From Eurosta solidaginis (Eukaryota > Arthropoda > Insecta > Diptera > Tephritidae): a stretch of 64,000 nucleotides of DNA. The stretch spans positions 34,965,426 to 35,029,425 of the forward strand of contig NC_090321.1 of the NCBI RefSeq assembly GCF_040869045.1. Direction: 5' to 3'. Positions within the stretch are counted from its first letter, which is position 1. Every line of letters starts with the position of its first letter. This document shows, piece by piece, positions 11,672 through 22,803 of this stretch. The notes under the pieces are model-generated. The model saw only the letters and a program-made list of their open reading frames with translations. It had not been told where the DNA came from and did no database searches. Position numbers and translations under genes: made by a program.

Positions 11672-14668
11672 ATGAAATATAACAACAAGCCTCGGATAAA
11701 TACACTCTCTATTGATGACGACCATGGCAAACGTTTGAAGGACAATGAATTGAGGGCATGCACCTGGAACGTCCGCTCCCTGAATGGGATTGGTGCAGAT
11801 GCCCGGCTGGTTGATGTCCTCGTCAAAGCAAAATCTGACATCACCGCCATCCAAGAAATGCGTTGGACGAAGCAAGGAAGAAAGAAGATCAAAAATTGTG
11901 ACATATATTGGAGTGGCCATGCGAATAAGCGCAGTTTCGGCGTCGGATTCGTGGTGGGAGAGAGACTTTGTCGCCAAGTGCTGGCGTTCACGCCTGTGGA
12001 CGAGCGTCTCGCCGCTATTCGAATAAAAGCAAAATTTTTTAATATATCATTCATCTGCGCCCATGCGCCGACAGAGGAGAAAGACGATGAGGTGAAAGAC
12101 ACTTTTTATGAACAATTAGAACGCACATACGAGCGCTGCCCCCGTCATGATATAAAAGTCGTGCTTGGCGACTTTAACGCCAGGGTGGGCAAAGAAGGTG
12201 TTTTTGGCCCTACAGTCGGAAAGTTCAGCCTACACAATGAAACTTCTCCTAACGGACTGAGGCTGATTGACTTTGCCGGTGCTCGAAACATGGTCATATC
12301 AAGCACGAGGTTCATGCATAAAAAGATACATCAAGCTACATGGCTGTCTCCTGATCGAAATACTCGCAATCAGATCGATCACGTTGTGATAGACGGACGG
12401 CATGCCTCCAGTGTTTTAGATGTGCGAACGATCCGAGGACCTAACATCGATTCGGACCATTATCTCGTTGCAGCCAAAATACGCACCCGCCTCAACGCGG
12501 CTAAAAACAAGGAACAAAAAACACAAGGAAAGCTAGACGTCGAAAAGCTTCAATCACAACAGACTGCCAATGATTTCGCAACTCGACTCTCACACCTGCT
12601 CTCTGAGGGCACAACTCATCCTGAAGGAATACAGGAGCAGTGGGAGCATATCTCCAAAGCACTTCATACTGCCGCCGAGGAAAAAATTGGTTACCGGCGG
12701 CCACGAAAAAACAACTGGTATGATGAAGAATGCCGCGTTGCAACCGAAAGAAAAGACGCTGCCTACAGGGCTACGTTAAAAGCGAGCGCGACAAGAGGAG
12801 TGTGTGAACGCTATCGTGAGTTGAAAAGGGAAGCGAGACGCCTTTTCAGGAAGAAAAAAGCAGAAGCAGAAAGGCGTGAGTGCGAGGAGCTTGAGCTGCT
12901 AGCCACCAGGAATAACGCCCGAAAATTCTACCAAAAAATACGGCGACAGACGGAAGGTTTTAAGACCGGGGCAAACTCCTGTAGGAATGAAAACGGCGAC
13001 CTTGTAACTGATGTCCAGAGAGTGCTTAGATTATGGAGGGAACACTTCTCTGCTCTCCTAAATGGAGGCAGCAATTCACCGCGCAGAGATGAAGAACCCG
13101 ATCCCGCAATCGATGATGATGGAATATATGTCCCCCCTCCCGATTATGACGAAGTTAGAATAGCAATAACCAGATTGAAAAACAACAAGGCCGTGGGCGC
13201 TGATGGATTGCCTGCGGAGCTATTCAAGTTCGGCGGCGAGGAGTTGGTAAGGCGCATGCAGCAGCTTCTTAGCAAAATATGGGCGGACGAAAGCATGCCC
13301 GACGGTTGGAATCTAAGTGTTCTTTGCCCAGTCCACAAGAAGGGGGATACTGCAAAATGCACCAACTATCGTGGAATCAGCCTTCTTAATATCGCATATA
13401 AGGTTCTTTCAAGTGTATTGTGCGAAAGATTGAAGCCCACCGTGAACCGGCTGATTGGACCTTATCAGTGCGGCTTCAGACCTGGTAAATCTACCATCGA
13501 CCAGATTTTCACAATGCGCCAAATCTTGGAAAAAACCCGTGAAAAGAGAATCGACACACATCACCTCTTCGTCGACTTTAAAGCCGCCTTCGACAGCACG
13601 AAAAGGAGCTGCCTATATGCCGCTATGTCTGAATTTGGTTTCCCCGCAAAACTTATACGGCTGTGCAAAATGACGTTAAGCAACACCATCAGCTCAGTCA
13701 GAATTGGGAAGGACCTCTCCGAGCCGTTCGAAACTAAACGAGGTTTCAGACAGGGTGACCCTCTATCGTGCGATTTCTTTAATTTGATGCTGGAGAAAAT
13801 TATACTAGCTGCAGAACTTAACCGCACTGGAACAATATACTATAAAAGCGTGCAATTACTGGCATATGCTGATGACATTGATATCATCGGCCTAAACACC
13901 CGCGCTGTTAGTTCTGCTTACTCCAAGCTGGAAAAAGAAGCGGTAAAGATGGGTTTGATGGTGAATGAGGACAAAACGAAGTACCTGCTGTCATCGAGCA
14001 AAGAGTCAGCGCATATGCGCCTTGGCACCCACGCTACTGTTGGCAGCCATAATTTCGAAATAGTAAAAGACTTCGTTTATTTGGGAACCAGCATCAACAT
14101 TAGCAACAACATCAGCACTGAAATCCAGCGAAGAATCAATCTTGCCAATAAATGCTACTTTGGACTAGGTAGGCAATTGAAAAGTAAAGTCCTCTCTCGG
14201 CGAACGAAAATCATACTCTACAAGTCACTTATCGTACCCGTCCTGCTATATGGGGCAGAAGCATGGACCATGACAACAGCAGATGAAGCGGCTTTGGGAG
14301 TGTTCGAGAGAAAAGTTCTTCGAAAGATTTATGGACCTCTACGCGTTGGCGATGGCGAGTACCGAAGAAGATTTAATGATGAGCTGTACGAGCTATACGC
14401 AGACATCAACATAGTCCAGCGAATTAAAACGCAGCGGCTGCGCTGGCTAGGCCATGTTATGCGAATGAAAGATGATGCTCCGGCCAAGAAAGTGTTTCTA
14501 TCGGAACCCGCCTATGGAAGCAGAGGTAGAGGGCGGCCCCCACTCCGTTGGAAGGACCAGGTGGAAAACGATTTAAACTCCCTTGGTGTGACCAATTGGC
14601 GCCGGTTGGCGGAGCGAAGGAGCGACTGGCGCGCCTTGTTGGACGGCCATAACCGTTTAGACGGTTAA
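11672..14668 (+). CDS. RTE endonuclease/reverse transcriptase polyprotein
   Basis: A 998-residue protein that would nick target DNA and copy its own RNA at the nick (target-primed reverse transcription). Residues 30-270 form an endonuclease/exonuclease/phosphatase domain: WNV with Asn33, QE with Glu62, GDFNA with Asp167 and Asn169, QIDHV with Asp236, and SDH at 261-263, so every expected catalytic residue is visible. A basic linker rich in Arg, Lys and Glu spans roughly 350-430. The reverse transcriptase follows from about 500 (NNKAVGADGLPAELF), with FRPGKSTIDQI, VDFKAAFDS, RQGDPLS near 692 and the catalytic YADD at 732-735. The C-terminus (about 918-990) has RLRWLGHVMRM and GRGRPPLRWKDQV, a tail common in RTE proteins. 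The ATG at 11672 is the first in frame before the endonuclease. No RNase H or CCHC finger is present. No frameshift or internal stop. Confidence 0.92.
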   Translation: MKYNNKPRINTLSIDDDHGKRLKDNELRACTWNVRSLNGIGADARLVDVLVKAKSDITAIQEMRWTKQGRKKIKNCDIYWSGHANKRSFGVGFVVGERLCRQVLAFTPVDERLAAIRIKAKFFNISFICAHAPTEEKDDEVKDTFYEQLERTYERCPRHDIKVVLGDFNARVGKEGVFGPTVGKFSLHNETSPNGLRLIDFAGARNMVISSTRFMHKKIHQATWLSPDRNTRNQIDHVVIDGRHASSVLDVRTIRGPNIDSDHYLVAAKIRTRLNAAKNKEQKTQGKLDVEKLQSQQTANDFATRLSHLLSEGTTHPEGIQEQWEHISKALHTAAEEKIGYRRPRKNNWYDEECRVATERKDAAYRATLKASATRGVCERYRELKREARRLFRKKKAEAERRECEELELLATRNNARKFYQKIRRQTEGFKTGANSCRNENGDLVTDVQRVLRLWREHFSALLNGGSNSPRRDEEPDPAIDDDGIYVPPPDYDEVRIAITRLKNNKAVGADGLPAELFKFGGEELVRRMQQLLSKIWADESMPDGWNLSVLCPVHKKGDTAKCTNYRGISLLNIAYKVLSSVLCERLKPTVNRLIGPYQCGFRPGKSTIDQIFTMRQILEKTREKRIDTHHLFVDFKAAFDSTKRSCLYAAMSEFGFPAKLIRLCKMTLSNTISSVRIGKDLSEPFETKRGFRQGDPLSCDFFNLMLEKIILAAELNRTGTIYYKSVQLLAYADDIDIIGLNTRAVSSAYSKLEKEAVKMGLMVNEDKTKYLLSSSKESAHMRLGTHATVGSHNFEIVKDFVYLGTSINISNNISTEIQRRINLANKCYFGLGRQLKSKVLSRRTKIILYKSLIVPVLLYGAEAWTMTTADEAALGVFERKVLRKIYGPLRVGDGEYRRRFNDELYELYADINIVQRIKTQRLRWLGHVMRMKDDAPAKKVFLSEPAYGSRGRGRPPLRWKDQVENDLNSLGVTNWRRLAERRSDWRALLDGHNRLDG

Positions 14669-14690
14669 GCGCCAATTAAGTAAGTAAGTA
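14669..14690 (+). repeat. RTE 3' tail, AAGT microsatellite
   Basis: After the stop codon come only GCGCCAATT and four AAGT units before the target duplication. A tail of this kind instead of poly(A) is usual in RTE elements. The reverse-strand copy at 50383 carries the same tail. Confidence 0.85.
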
Positions 14691-14862
14691 AGTTTGCGTT
14701 CAAACAGACAGACGGACGGACAGACGGACATGATTATATCAATTCAGTTCGTCGCCCTGATCAATTCGATATACTTAATGGAGAGTCTATCTTCTATATT
14801 TCTCAACGTTACAAACATCGGACCAAAGTTAATATACCATTTCATGTTCATGGAAGCTATAG

Positions 14863-15170
14863 TTATGTATTAATAAAAAAAAATTAAGAGGATTAGCCTG
14901 GTTTCATAGGGCCACAATATTCGAGAAAAAAGAGGTATCCTTGTGCCAAATTTTAAGGTAATCACACCATAAATTAAATTTTTTAGATTTGGTCGGTGCC
15001 TGGTCCACTTCCCGGAAGGAAAATTTTCTCAATAATGAGCTAGTCAAGGAAGTAAATCTGCACCAAATTCCAAGTCATGCCTATTCCCATTCTGAGGGCA
15101 AAATATATAACTACGCTATTTGTCACTTTATAAGAAAAACCATCGATATATTTTCACTTATGACCTTCTA
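14863..15170. repeat. family B-like unit next to element C3
   Basis: The segment 14990-15070 resembles the ~120 bp units of 8860-9250 (GGTCCACTTCCCGGAAGGAAA and AGTCAAGGAAGTAAATCTG). The rest is unassigned. Confidence 0.4.
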
Positions 15171-16782
15171 GCTTATTATATCCATCTCTTCTGCAAGAAA
15201 CCCCTCAATATACGAATATAAGCAAGTATGCAAGTCCGCAATATAAACAGGATCCGCCTAGCATAGGTGATGTAGAAACATGGACTGGAGAGAATAACTA
15301 ATGCATTTAACAAACCCTTCAATCCATATCATTGGTTGGCTCTTTAAAGTAATGAGTATTTAAAGTAATCGGTACTTACGTTTTTGATTAGATATTAGTT
15401 TTGTAGATAATCTGGAAAAGATCAATAAAAAGGAAGTTATTATTATTTGGTAAAAAAATGTATAAATAGGAATATCTTGACTTTGTGAAGTGCTAAAGTG
15501 TTTCCCTGCACATTGGCAGAATATCATAGCTCTGTCACATAAGCAGTTTTTCATATAGATGAGTTTAACACAAGCGCATGCATTATGAGTAGATTGCAAG
15601 TATTTTTATGGAGAACGGTAGATTGAGCGACACTGGCGCCATCTGATATGAAACAGCAGGCAACTCCCAAATTTTGTAGCAAGTAAGTAAATCATAAGAA
15701 GAATTTGACATTTGCTTTGGCTAAGGGTGTTGGCACTCTGTGCAAGTGCAATTATTTTTCCCACTGGTTGGTAACTTTTTTTTGTTGTATAGAGAGAATG
15801 TTTATAACAGAGCTTCGCGAAATTTTGTATGTGAATGGGCAAGACGAAATAAACTTCAATTGCCAAGTCTGAAGTTCCTTCATATTTACAAATGCAACAT
15901 CATGGTTGATTGTGTCGATGTTATTGGAATGCATAAAGCTGTGTTAAACGCATCTAAATGAAAAATGGCACTGTGCCGCGACCTTCAGTTTAGGTGTATG
16001 CCAGCTAGAAATATCATCTGCCAAAATAAATAGTTCTTACTGAAGAACTTCTGCTGAGTACACAAGGCAGAGGCCAAGTACCTTCACGCTACATTCTTTC
16101 TCATTGTTGGCGTTTCTGTATACTTATCTTCTTTAAAAAAGGTCACTGAATGTCATCAAATCGGTCAGCTGTACTTAAGTAAGCTTTAAATAATCAAGCA
16201 ATTACTTAATCTTTAACTTTGACCAAATCATTAGCAAAAGGTATGGTAATCCATACGACTTATGTGGTGGTACAATAAGAAAAGGAAAACTGGATATGAA
16301 GTAATAAGTAAGGCAAAAGATTAATGCAAACGCAACCCAGTAAGAAAATCGTAGATTTGTTTATGGGTGGAGCTTAAGAGAATAGATTGAACCCACTTCT
16401 TGTCGCATAAAATGGATGCATTTCAAAATTGCGTTTTTCAGAATAGCGACATTCCATTTGTCCTAGAAAGTTCAGACAACGAAAACTCCAGAGAACTCTA
16501 GATTTTTCGTAATAAAAGATAATAACTAGGGGAAAACGGCATGAAAATAGAAGCGATTGTAAAATTATTTTATAATTTTCGTGTTTTTTTTTTTTTTTTT
16601 TTTGTCGGTTTTGTCCAAATAATATCTGGTCGGGGTTATGTATGATCGGGATTAGGACAGGTCTGGATTATGAGTGGTCGGGATTTAGTCGAGGCTGTAT
16701 TATTTCCGTTCGGGATTTGGTGGTGAATTTTGTATCTCGGTATTTCGTGGGATGTGATTTCGTACACACATAAAATATATAC
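15171..16782. other. unassigned DNA with an oligo(T) tract
   Basis: No recognisable gene; open frames are short and unsupported. A run of 20 T lies at 16584-16603 and is followed by short GGTCGGGATTA-like near-repeats up to about 16720, which read on the minus strand as a short sequence ending in poly(A). This might be a retroposed fragment, but no target duplication was found. Confidence 0.35.
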
Positions 16783-17305
16783 TGTAACAAATTTTGGGAA
16801 ATTCCGATTGTTATCCTCCTTCTGTTAACGTTCGAATCGCTGAACTGTCGAATAAATAACTCCAATATTCAGTATGGCAAAATGGTCTTTATTTACAACT
16901 CTACTTCACAATTACAATTATCGCGTACTTCACTAAAAGCGCGCTTAAATAAAACTAAATAGTTATTCATCAGCTTGCGCTGCTTCTATACTCTCTGTTG
17001 CCTCGTTCGCATTTTTCTTCCAAGGTCTAGACTTTCCACGAATATACTTGCTGGAACATTTGCATCTCATAATTGGTTATTTAGCTGTATGCGTGTGTAT
17101 GTGTGGGTAACAACTTCTGCTCTTAGCTGATGACTACATATGTGTATTTGAAATAATCTCTTCGCTTGGAGCTGCTGATCATGTGTGTAGAATTTTCTTC
17201 GTTGCATTGTACATAAGTGTGGCTACTTCCTTTGTGTACATGTATATAAGTGTGGTTGGTTGGTTTTTTGTTGTTAAGATTATTTACTAAGATCATAGTT
17301 ATGTC
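16783..17305 (-). mobile_element. old solo LTR (Ty3/gypsy-like), right end uncertain
   Basis: The block from TGTAACAAATTTT through GAATAAATAACTCCAATATT and CTCGTTCGCATTTTTC parallels the solo LTR at 26707-27432 in the same order, at clearly lower identity. On the minus strand the LTR would end AATTTGTTACA. The other end is placed at ATGTCA near 17305 by analogy. A four-base duplication is not obvious (ATAC versus ATAT), consistent with age. Confidence 0.55.
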
Positions 17306-18177
17306 AATATTCGCTAAAATACAAAAAACTTTCCGTAAGAGGTTTGGAGCTAGGTATTCATTTAAAATGTTTCATAGATTTCTTGGTTATCCTAAGGCAA
17401 AATTTGAATTTCCTTCTTTCCCTCCTACACGTTTCACAGAACTCTTGGTAGTTTTATAGAAAAATTTTAATTTCCCTTTTTCCTACACGTTTCATTGCTT
17501 CTGCATCTTCTTCAGGGAATCCGGTTTTTATTTACAGTTTCATAGTTATTTAATGTTCCCCATCATTTAACTTTTGAAAGATAAACAGCTCTGCATGGTC
17601 TTCCTATCATAAATAATACAAAACTGTGTCCTTTAAGTATCATGGCTGCAACAATCTAAAAACTAACTCCAAGCTTCTGCATATTTTCCGATTTTCAAGT
17701 AAAAAACCTAATTCACTTATTTTTTTTTTCACATTTACCATCCAGGCAACTGAGAGAAAGCTTGCATACTGCTTGGCTTCCCGCTATGTAACATGAATCG
17801 TTACTTTAAACTTCATAATGATTTGCAATTTGCGGTTTTGCTACTTCATCTGTAAATCATGCGCAACGTGAACTTTAAAATGCGGTGAATAGTGGCGCAA
17901 GACTTTGTTTTGCATTTCTTCTTTATTTCCATATGCCTTGTGGCATTTGCTTTTGACGTGCTCATCTAAGGTTGTAGTGTTAAAAGCTGTCGGCACTTAT
18001 TGTTTGAGCAATCCATTTTACGTTTCCTTTCCTTTTTCATTTTTGTTTAGCTATTGTGCTTAGGTAATGCATTTTATGGCAGTTTTCTTCGGCTCTGAAC
18101 TATTGAGGTATGAGTATTCTTGGCGAGTAATTTGTTTATCACGCTGCTAAGTCGTTGACTCCTAGAAGCAGCGTTTT
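17306..18177. other. unassigned AT-rich DNA
   Basis: No coding, RNA or repeat feature recognised. Confidence 0.35.
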
Positions 18178-18667
18178 TATACCTTTCATAAAAATTATAT
18201 TTGTATATTAATTTTTTCTCGAATCTCCAAATTGTAAGTCCTTAAAGGAAAATATATAGACCCACGAATATGTATACCGAAATGATCAGGATGAAGAGCT
18301 GAGTTGATTTAGCCATGTCCGTCTGTCTGTTTGTATGCACACTAATCCCTCAATTTTTGAGATATCTTGATAAAATTTGGTGAGCGGGTAAATTTAGGTG
18401 TCTGATTAGGCAATAATAAACTCTTGATTATTCCTACCCCATTTTAACGGCTAGAAGTTTCAAATTTCACCAATTCCTTATATATATTACATATCCCATA
18501 TAAACTGTCATTTATGTCCCCTTTTTAATGGCTGGAAGCATCAATTTTCATCAAATACTTACGTTTACGTCATATATTGTTGAGATAAGTAATTCATGGT
18601 CATAGCTATTTCATGCAGACCACGAAAAACGTGAAACTTTGCATCCTCACACAAAGTACCTACCTAT
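18178..18667 (+). mobile_element. element C, copy C2 (partial)
   Basis: It begins TTTATACCTTTCATAAAAAT, followed by AGACCCAC, AATGATCAGGATGAAGAGCTG, CCATGTCCGTCTGTCTGTTT and GAGATATCTTGATAAAATTTG, the order seen at 35917-36130. It runs into the satellite composite without an AACAAGTAAGG end, so it is truncated. Confidence 0.6.
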
Positions 18668-18839
18668 TTTTACCTTTATATTAAGGCGCTCTCATGTTTG
18701 TCCCCTCATTTCCATACGAATTTTTAACATGCGGAAAAGTCTTTTTCGGTAACTTCCCGTTGAGCTAGACACTTGATCCTTAGAACATAGTTCAGATCTG
18801 AGAGACATTACAATGCAAGTCAAAAAAAATCCACTAGGT

Positions 18840-19454
18840 GACGCATGGATTGAGATATACAGAAAATTAATTTTAAAATGGAAATTTTGATATCGATTTT
18901 AACTAACTTCTCGGTGCTCCAGACCCTTGCAACTTAGCACTTAGTTTGCGAGTCGATAGCGCTACAATTCGGGGAAGGTGGCAGACGAATCGAGAAGGTG
19001 GCAGACGAATCGAGATACACGAAAATCCCTGAAAAAACGCATGGAATCTTTCAATCGATTTTTGAGTAACTTCCCGGTGAACTGGAGACATGAACTTGAG
19101 CCGCCAGTGAGAACCCGGTGACAATGCAATATTTTATCAGAAAAAATCCAGTAGGTGGCGGATGGATCGAGATATTAGGAAAATCAATTTTAATTTGGGA
19201 ATCTTTCAATCCATTTTTAACTAACTTACCGGTTACCTAGAGACTTATAACTTAGCATATAGTTCGAGACCCGCTGACAATACACTTTACAGAAAACAAA
19301 ATTCCGCTAGATAGCGCGCTAAGTGAGATAACTACAAATCCGTGAAAAACGAGGGGAATCTTGCAATCGATTTTTGAGTAACTTCCCGGTGAGCTGGAGA
19401 TATGAAACTTGAGCCGTAAGTCAGAACCCGGTGACAATACAATATTTTATCAAA
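18840..19454 (+). repeat. ~155 bp satellite array, left part
   Basis: The repeats carry GCTAGGTGGCGCATGGATCG, TAACTTCCCGGTGA, GAGACTTG and CGGTGACAATACAAT in fixed order. Two variants alternate (CATGGATCGAGATATTAGG and GCTAAGTGAGATAACTAC), so the higher-order unit is about 305-310 bp. The array is cut at a run of A by element A1. Confidence 0.75.
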
Positions 19455-22400
19455 AACAAGTAAGGAAGGCTAAGTTCGGGTGTAACCGAACATAACATAC
19501 TCAGTTGAGAGCTATGGAGACAAAATAAGGAAAATCAATCTGGGGTAACCCTGGAATGTGGTTGTATAACATGTGTATCAAATGAAAGGTATTAAAGAGT
19601 ATTTTAAGAGAGAGTAGGCCATAGTTCTATGGATGAACGCCATTTAGGGATATCGCCATAAAGGTAGACCAGGGCTGACTCTAGAATTTGTTTGTACGAT
19701 ATGGGTATCAAATGAAAGGTGTTACTGAGCATTTTAAGAGGGAGTGGGCCTTAGGTCTATCGGTGGACGCCTTTTCGAGATGTCCCCATTAAGGTGGACC
19801 AGGGGTGATTCTATAATGTGTTTGTACGATATGGGTATCAAATGAAAGCTGTTAATGAGTATTTTGAAAAGGAGTGATCCTTAGTTCCATAGGTGGACGC
19901 CGTTTCGAGATATCGCCATAAAGGTGGACCAGGGGTGTCTCTAGAATGGGTTTGTACGATATGGGAATCAAATGAAAGGTGTTACTGAGCATTTTAAGAG
20001 GGAGTGGGCATTAGGTCTATAGGTGAACGCCTTTTCGAGATATCGCCATTAGGGTGGGCCAGGGGTGACTCTAGAATGTTTGTACGGTATGGGTATCAAA
20101 CGAAAGGTGTTACTGAGCATTTTAAGAGGGAGTGGGCATAAGGTCTATAGGTGGACGCCTTTTCGAGATATCGTCATTAGGGTGGGCCAGGGGTGACTCT
20201 AGAATGTGTTTGTACGATATGTGCATCAAACGAAAGGTGTTACTGAGCATTTTAAGAGGGAGTGGGCATTAGGTCTATAGGTGGACGCCCTTTCGAGATA
20301 TCGCCATTAGGGTGGGCCAGGGGTGACTCTAGAATGTTTGTACGATATGGGTATCAAACGAAAGGTGTTACTGAGCATTTTAAGAGGGAGTGGGCATTAG
20401 GTCTATAGGTGGACGCCTTTTCGAGATATCGCCATTAGGGTGGGCCAGGGGTGAATCTAGAATGTGTTTGTACGATATGGGTATCAAATGAAAGGTGGTA
20501 AGGAGTATTTTAAAAGGGAGTAATCCTTAGTTCTATAGGTGGACGCCTTTTCGAGATATCGCCATAAAGGTGGACCAAGGGTGACTCTAGAATGTTTGTA
20601 CGATATGGGTATCAAACGAAAGGTGTTACTGAGCATTTTAAGAGGGAGTGGGCATTAGGTCTATAGGTGGACGCCTTTTCGAGATATCGCCATTAGGGTG
20701 GGCCAGGGTGACTCTAGAATGTGTTTGTACGATATGGGTATCAAATGAAAGGTGGTAAAGAGTATTTTAAAAGGGAGTAATCCTTAGTTCTATAGGTGGA
20801 CGCCTTTTCGAGATATCGCCATAAAGCTGGACCAAGGGTGACTCTAGAATGTTTGTACGGTAAGGGTATCAAACGAAAGGTGTTACTGAGCATTTTAAGA
20901 GGGAGTGGGCATTAGGTCTATAGGTGGACGCCTTTTCGAGATATCGCCATTAGGGTGGGCCAGGGTGACTCTAGAATGTGTTTGTACGATATGGGTATCA
21001 AATGAAAGGTGGTAATGAGTATTTTAAAAGGGAGTAATCCTTAGTTCTATAGGTGGACGCCTTTTCGAGATATCGCCATTAGGGTGGGCCAGGTGTGACT
21101 CTAGAATGTTTGTACGATATGGGTATCAAACGAAAGGTGTTACTGAGCATTTTAAGAGGGAGTGGGCATTAGGTCTATAGGTGGACGCCTTTTCGAGATA
21201 TCGCCATTAGGGTGGGCCAGGGTGACTCTAGAATGTGTTTGTACGATATGGGTATCAAATGAAAGGTGGTAATGAGTATTTTAAAAGGGAGTAATCCTTA
21301 GTTCTATAGGTGGACGCCCTTTCGAAATATCGCCATTAGGGTGGGCCAGGTGTGACTCTAGAATGTTTGTACGATATGGGTATCAAACGAAAGCTGTTAC
21401 TGAGCATTTTAAGAGGGAGTGGGCATTAGGTCTATAGGTGGACGCCTTTTCGAGATATCGCCATTAGGGTGGGCCAGGGGTGACTCTAGAATGTTTGTAC
21501 GATATGGGTATCAAACGAAAGGTGTTACTGAGGATTTTAAGAGGGAGTGGACACTAGGTATATAGGTGGACGCCTTTTCGAGATATCGCCATTAGGGTGG
21601 GCCAGGGGTGACTCTAGAATGTTTGTACGATATGGGTATCAAACGAAAGGTGTTACTGAGCATTTTAAGAGGGAGGGGGCATTAGGTCTATAGGTGGACT
21701 CTGGTATGTTTTTGTACGATATGGATATCAAATTAAAGGTATTAATGAGGGTTTTAAAAGCGAGTGGCCCTTAGATGTATATGTGAAGTCGTTCTCGCGA
21801 TATCGACCAAAATGTGGACCAGGTGATCCAGAAAATCATCTGTCGGGTACTGCTAATTTATTTATATATGCAATACCACTAACAGTATTCCTGCCAAGAT
21901 TCCACGGGCTGTTGATTTCGCCTTGTAGAACTTTTTCATTTTCTTCTACTTAATATGGTAGGTGTCACACCCATTTTACAAAGTTTTTTCCAAAGTTATA
22001 TTTTGCGTCAATAATGTATTCTATAATAAAAGTATTCTAGACAAACTAAATGAAAATGGGCGGAGCCACGCCCATTTTGAAATTTTCTTTTATTTTTGTA
22101 TTTTGTTGCATCATATCATTACTGGAGTTGAATTTTGACTTAATTTACTTATATACAGTAAAGATATTAAATTTTTTGTTAAAATTTGAATTTAAAAAAT
22201 TTTTTTTTAAAAAGTGGGCGTGTTCTTCATCCAATTTTGCTCATTTTTATTTAGCACAAATAGAGTAATAGTAGTAACGTTCCTGCCAAATTTCATCATG
22301 ATATCTTCAACGACTGCCAAATTACAGCTTGCAAAACTTTTAAATTACCTTCTTGTAAAAGTGGGCGGTGCCACGCCCATTGTCCAAAATCTTACTAATT

Positions 22401-22803
22401 TTCTATTCTGCGTCATAACGTCAACCTATCTACCAAGTTTCGTCGCTTTATCTGTCTTTTGTAATGAGTTATCGCACTTTTTCGGTTTTTCGAAATTTTC
22501 GATATCGAAAAAGTGGGCGTGGTTATAGTCCGATATCGTTCATTTTAAATAGCGATCTGAGATGAGTGCTCAGGAACCTACATACCAAATTTCATCAAGA
22601 TACCTCAAAATTTACTCAAGTTATCGTGTTAACGGACGGACGGACGGACGGACGGACATGGCTCAATCAAATTTTTTTTCGATCCTGATTATTTTGATAT
22701 ATGGAAGTCTATATCTATCTCGATTCCTTTATATATGTACAACCAACCGTTATCCAATCAAACTTAATATACTCTGTGAGCTCTGCTCAACTGAGTATAA
22801 AAA
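19455..22803 (+). mobile_element. element A, copy A1 (complete, expanded array)
   Basis: It starts AACAAGTAAGGAAGG, followed by the stem GTTCGG-CCGAAC and ACTCAGTTGAGAGC. It ends GAGCTCTGCTCAACTGAG followed by TATAAAAA, so a short ACTCAGTTGAG subterminal inverted repeat links the ends. Between them lie an 18-unit tandem array (about 19560-21730) and a ~1 kb non-coding half with GGGCGGAGCCACGCCC, GTGGGCGGTGCCACGCCC and (CGGA)n blocks. It sits cleanly in the satellite: joining both flanks restores the TTTTATC-A(n)-TTCGCTAGG satellite sequence. No protein is encoded, so mobility would need help in trans. Other copies are at 8040, 28301 (reverse), 31387 and 55233. Confidence 0.8.
19560..21735 (+). 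repeat. ~129 bp tandem array inside element A1, 18 units
   Basis: Each unit has GTTTGTACGATATGGGTATC, GAGCATTTTAAGAGGGAG (or its variant), TCTATAGGTGGACGCC, TTTTCGAGATATCGCCAT and GGGTGGGCCAGGGGTGACTC. Units begin near 19560, 19688, 19818, 19948, 20078, 20207, 20335, 20465, 20593, 20723, 20850, 20980, 21107, 21236, 21363, 21494, 21623 and 21712. From about 20335 to 21490 two variants alternate: a GGTGTTACTGAGCATTTTAA type and a GGTGGTAA-GAGTATTTTAA type. This gives a ~257 bp dimer repeated four times. The last unit is shortened. Confidence 0.9.

Larger units (their letters stand above)
11270..14690 (+). mobile_element. full-length RTE-clade non-LTR retrotransposon
   Basis: The 3.42 kb element is bounded by a 10-base target duplication. 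It has a ~400 base GC-richer 5' untranslated region, one long ORF (11672-14668), almost no 3' untranslated sequence and an AAGT-repeat tail. That architecture, together with an apurinic-type endonuclease plus reverse transcriptase and no RNase H, fits the RTE clade, whose members are about 3.2-3.4 kb. It sits inside element C. Related sequences in the window are a near-identical truncated copy at 50383-51950, a shorter copy at 50047-50370, an old deleted relative at 39883-40400 and a tail fragment at 2856. Nothing in the ORF is broken, so it may be able to move; that is an inference. Confidence 0.9.
10640..14862 (-). mobile_element. element C, copy C3, split by the RTE insertion
   Basis: Four imperfect ~153 bp tandem units (near 10668, 10823, 10977, 11128) share CTGAACGATCGGTTGTATGG, ATATATAGCTCCGATC and TTCTATGATA-ATTAGAATAT. 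The unit stretch continues to 11269, where the RTE copy begins, and resumes at 14691 with CAAACAGACAGACGGACGG. On the minus strand the element then starts near 14862 with a TATA-CTTCCATGAACATGAAAT block, the equivalent of the TATACCTTTCATGAAAATG start at 35.9 kb. It is non-coding. The AACAAGTAAGG end expected on the left was not found. Confidence 0.6.

Noticed and set aside
11124..12102. Several minus-strand frames up to 163 codons, and similar ones at 12501-13827 and 50045-51928
   Set aside because: They overlap the RTE 5' region and ORF in other frames and recur wherever the RTE recurs.
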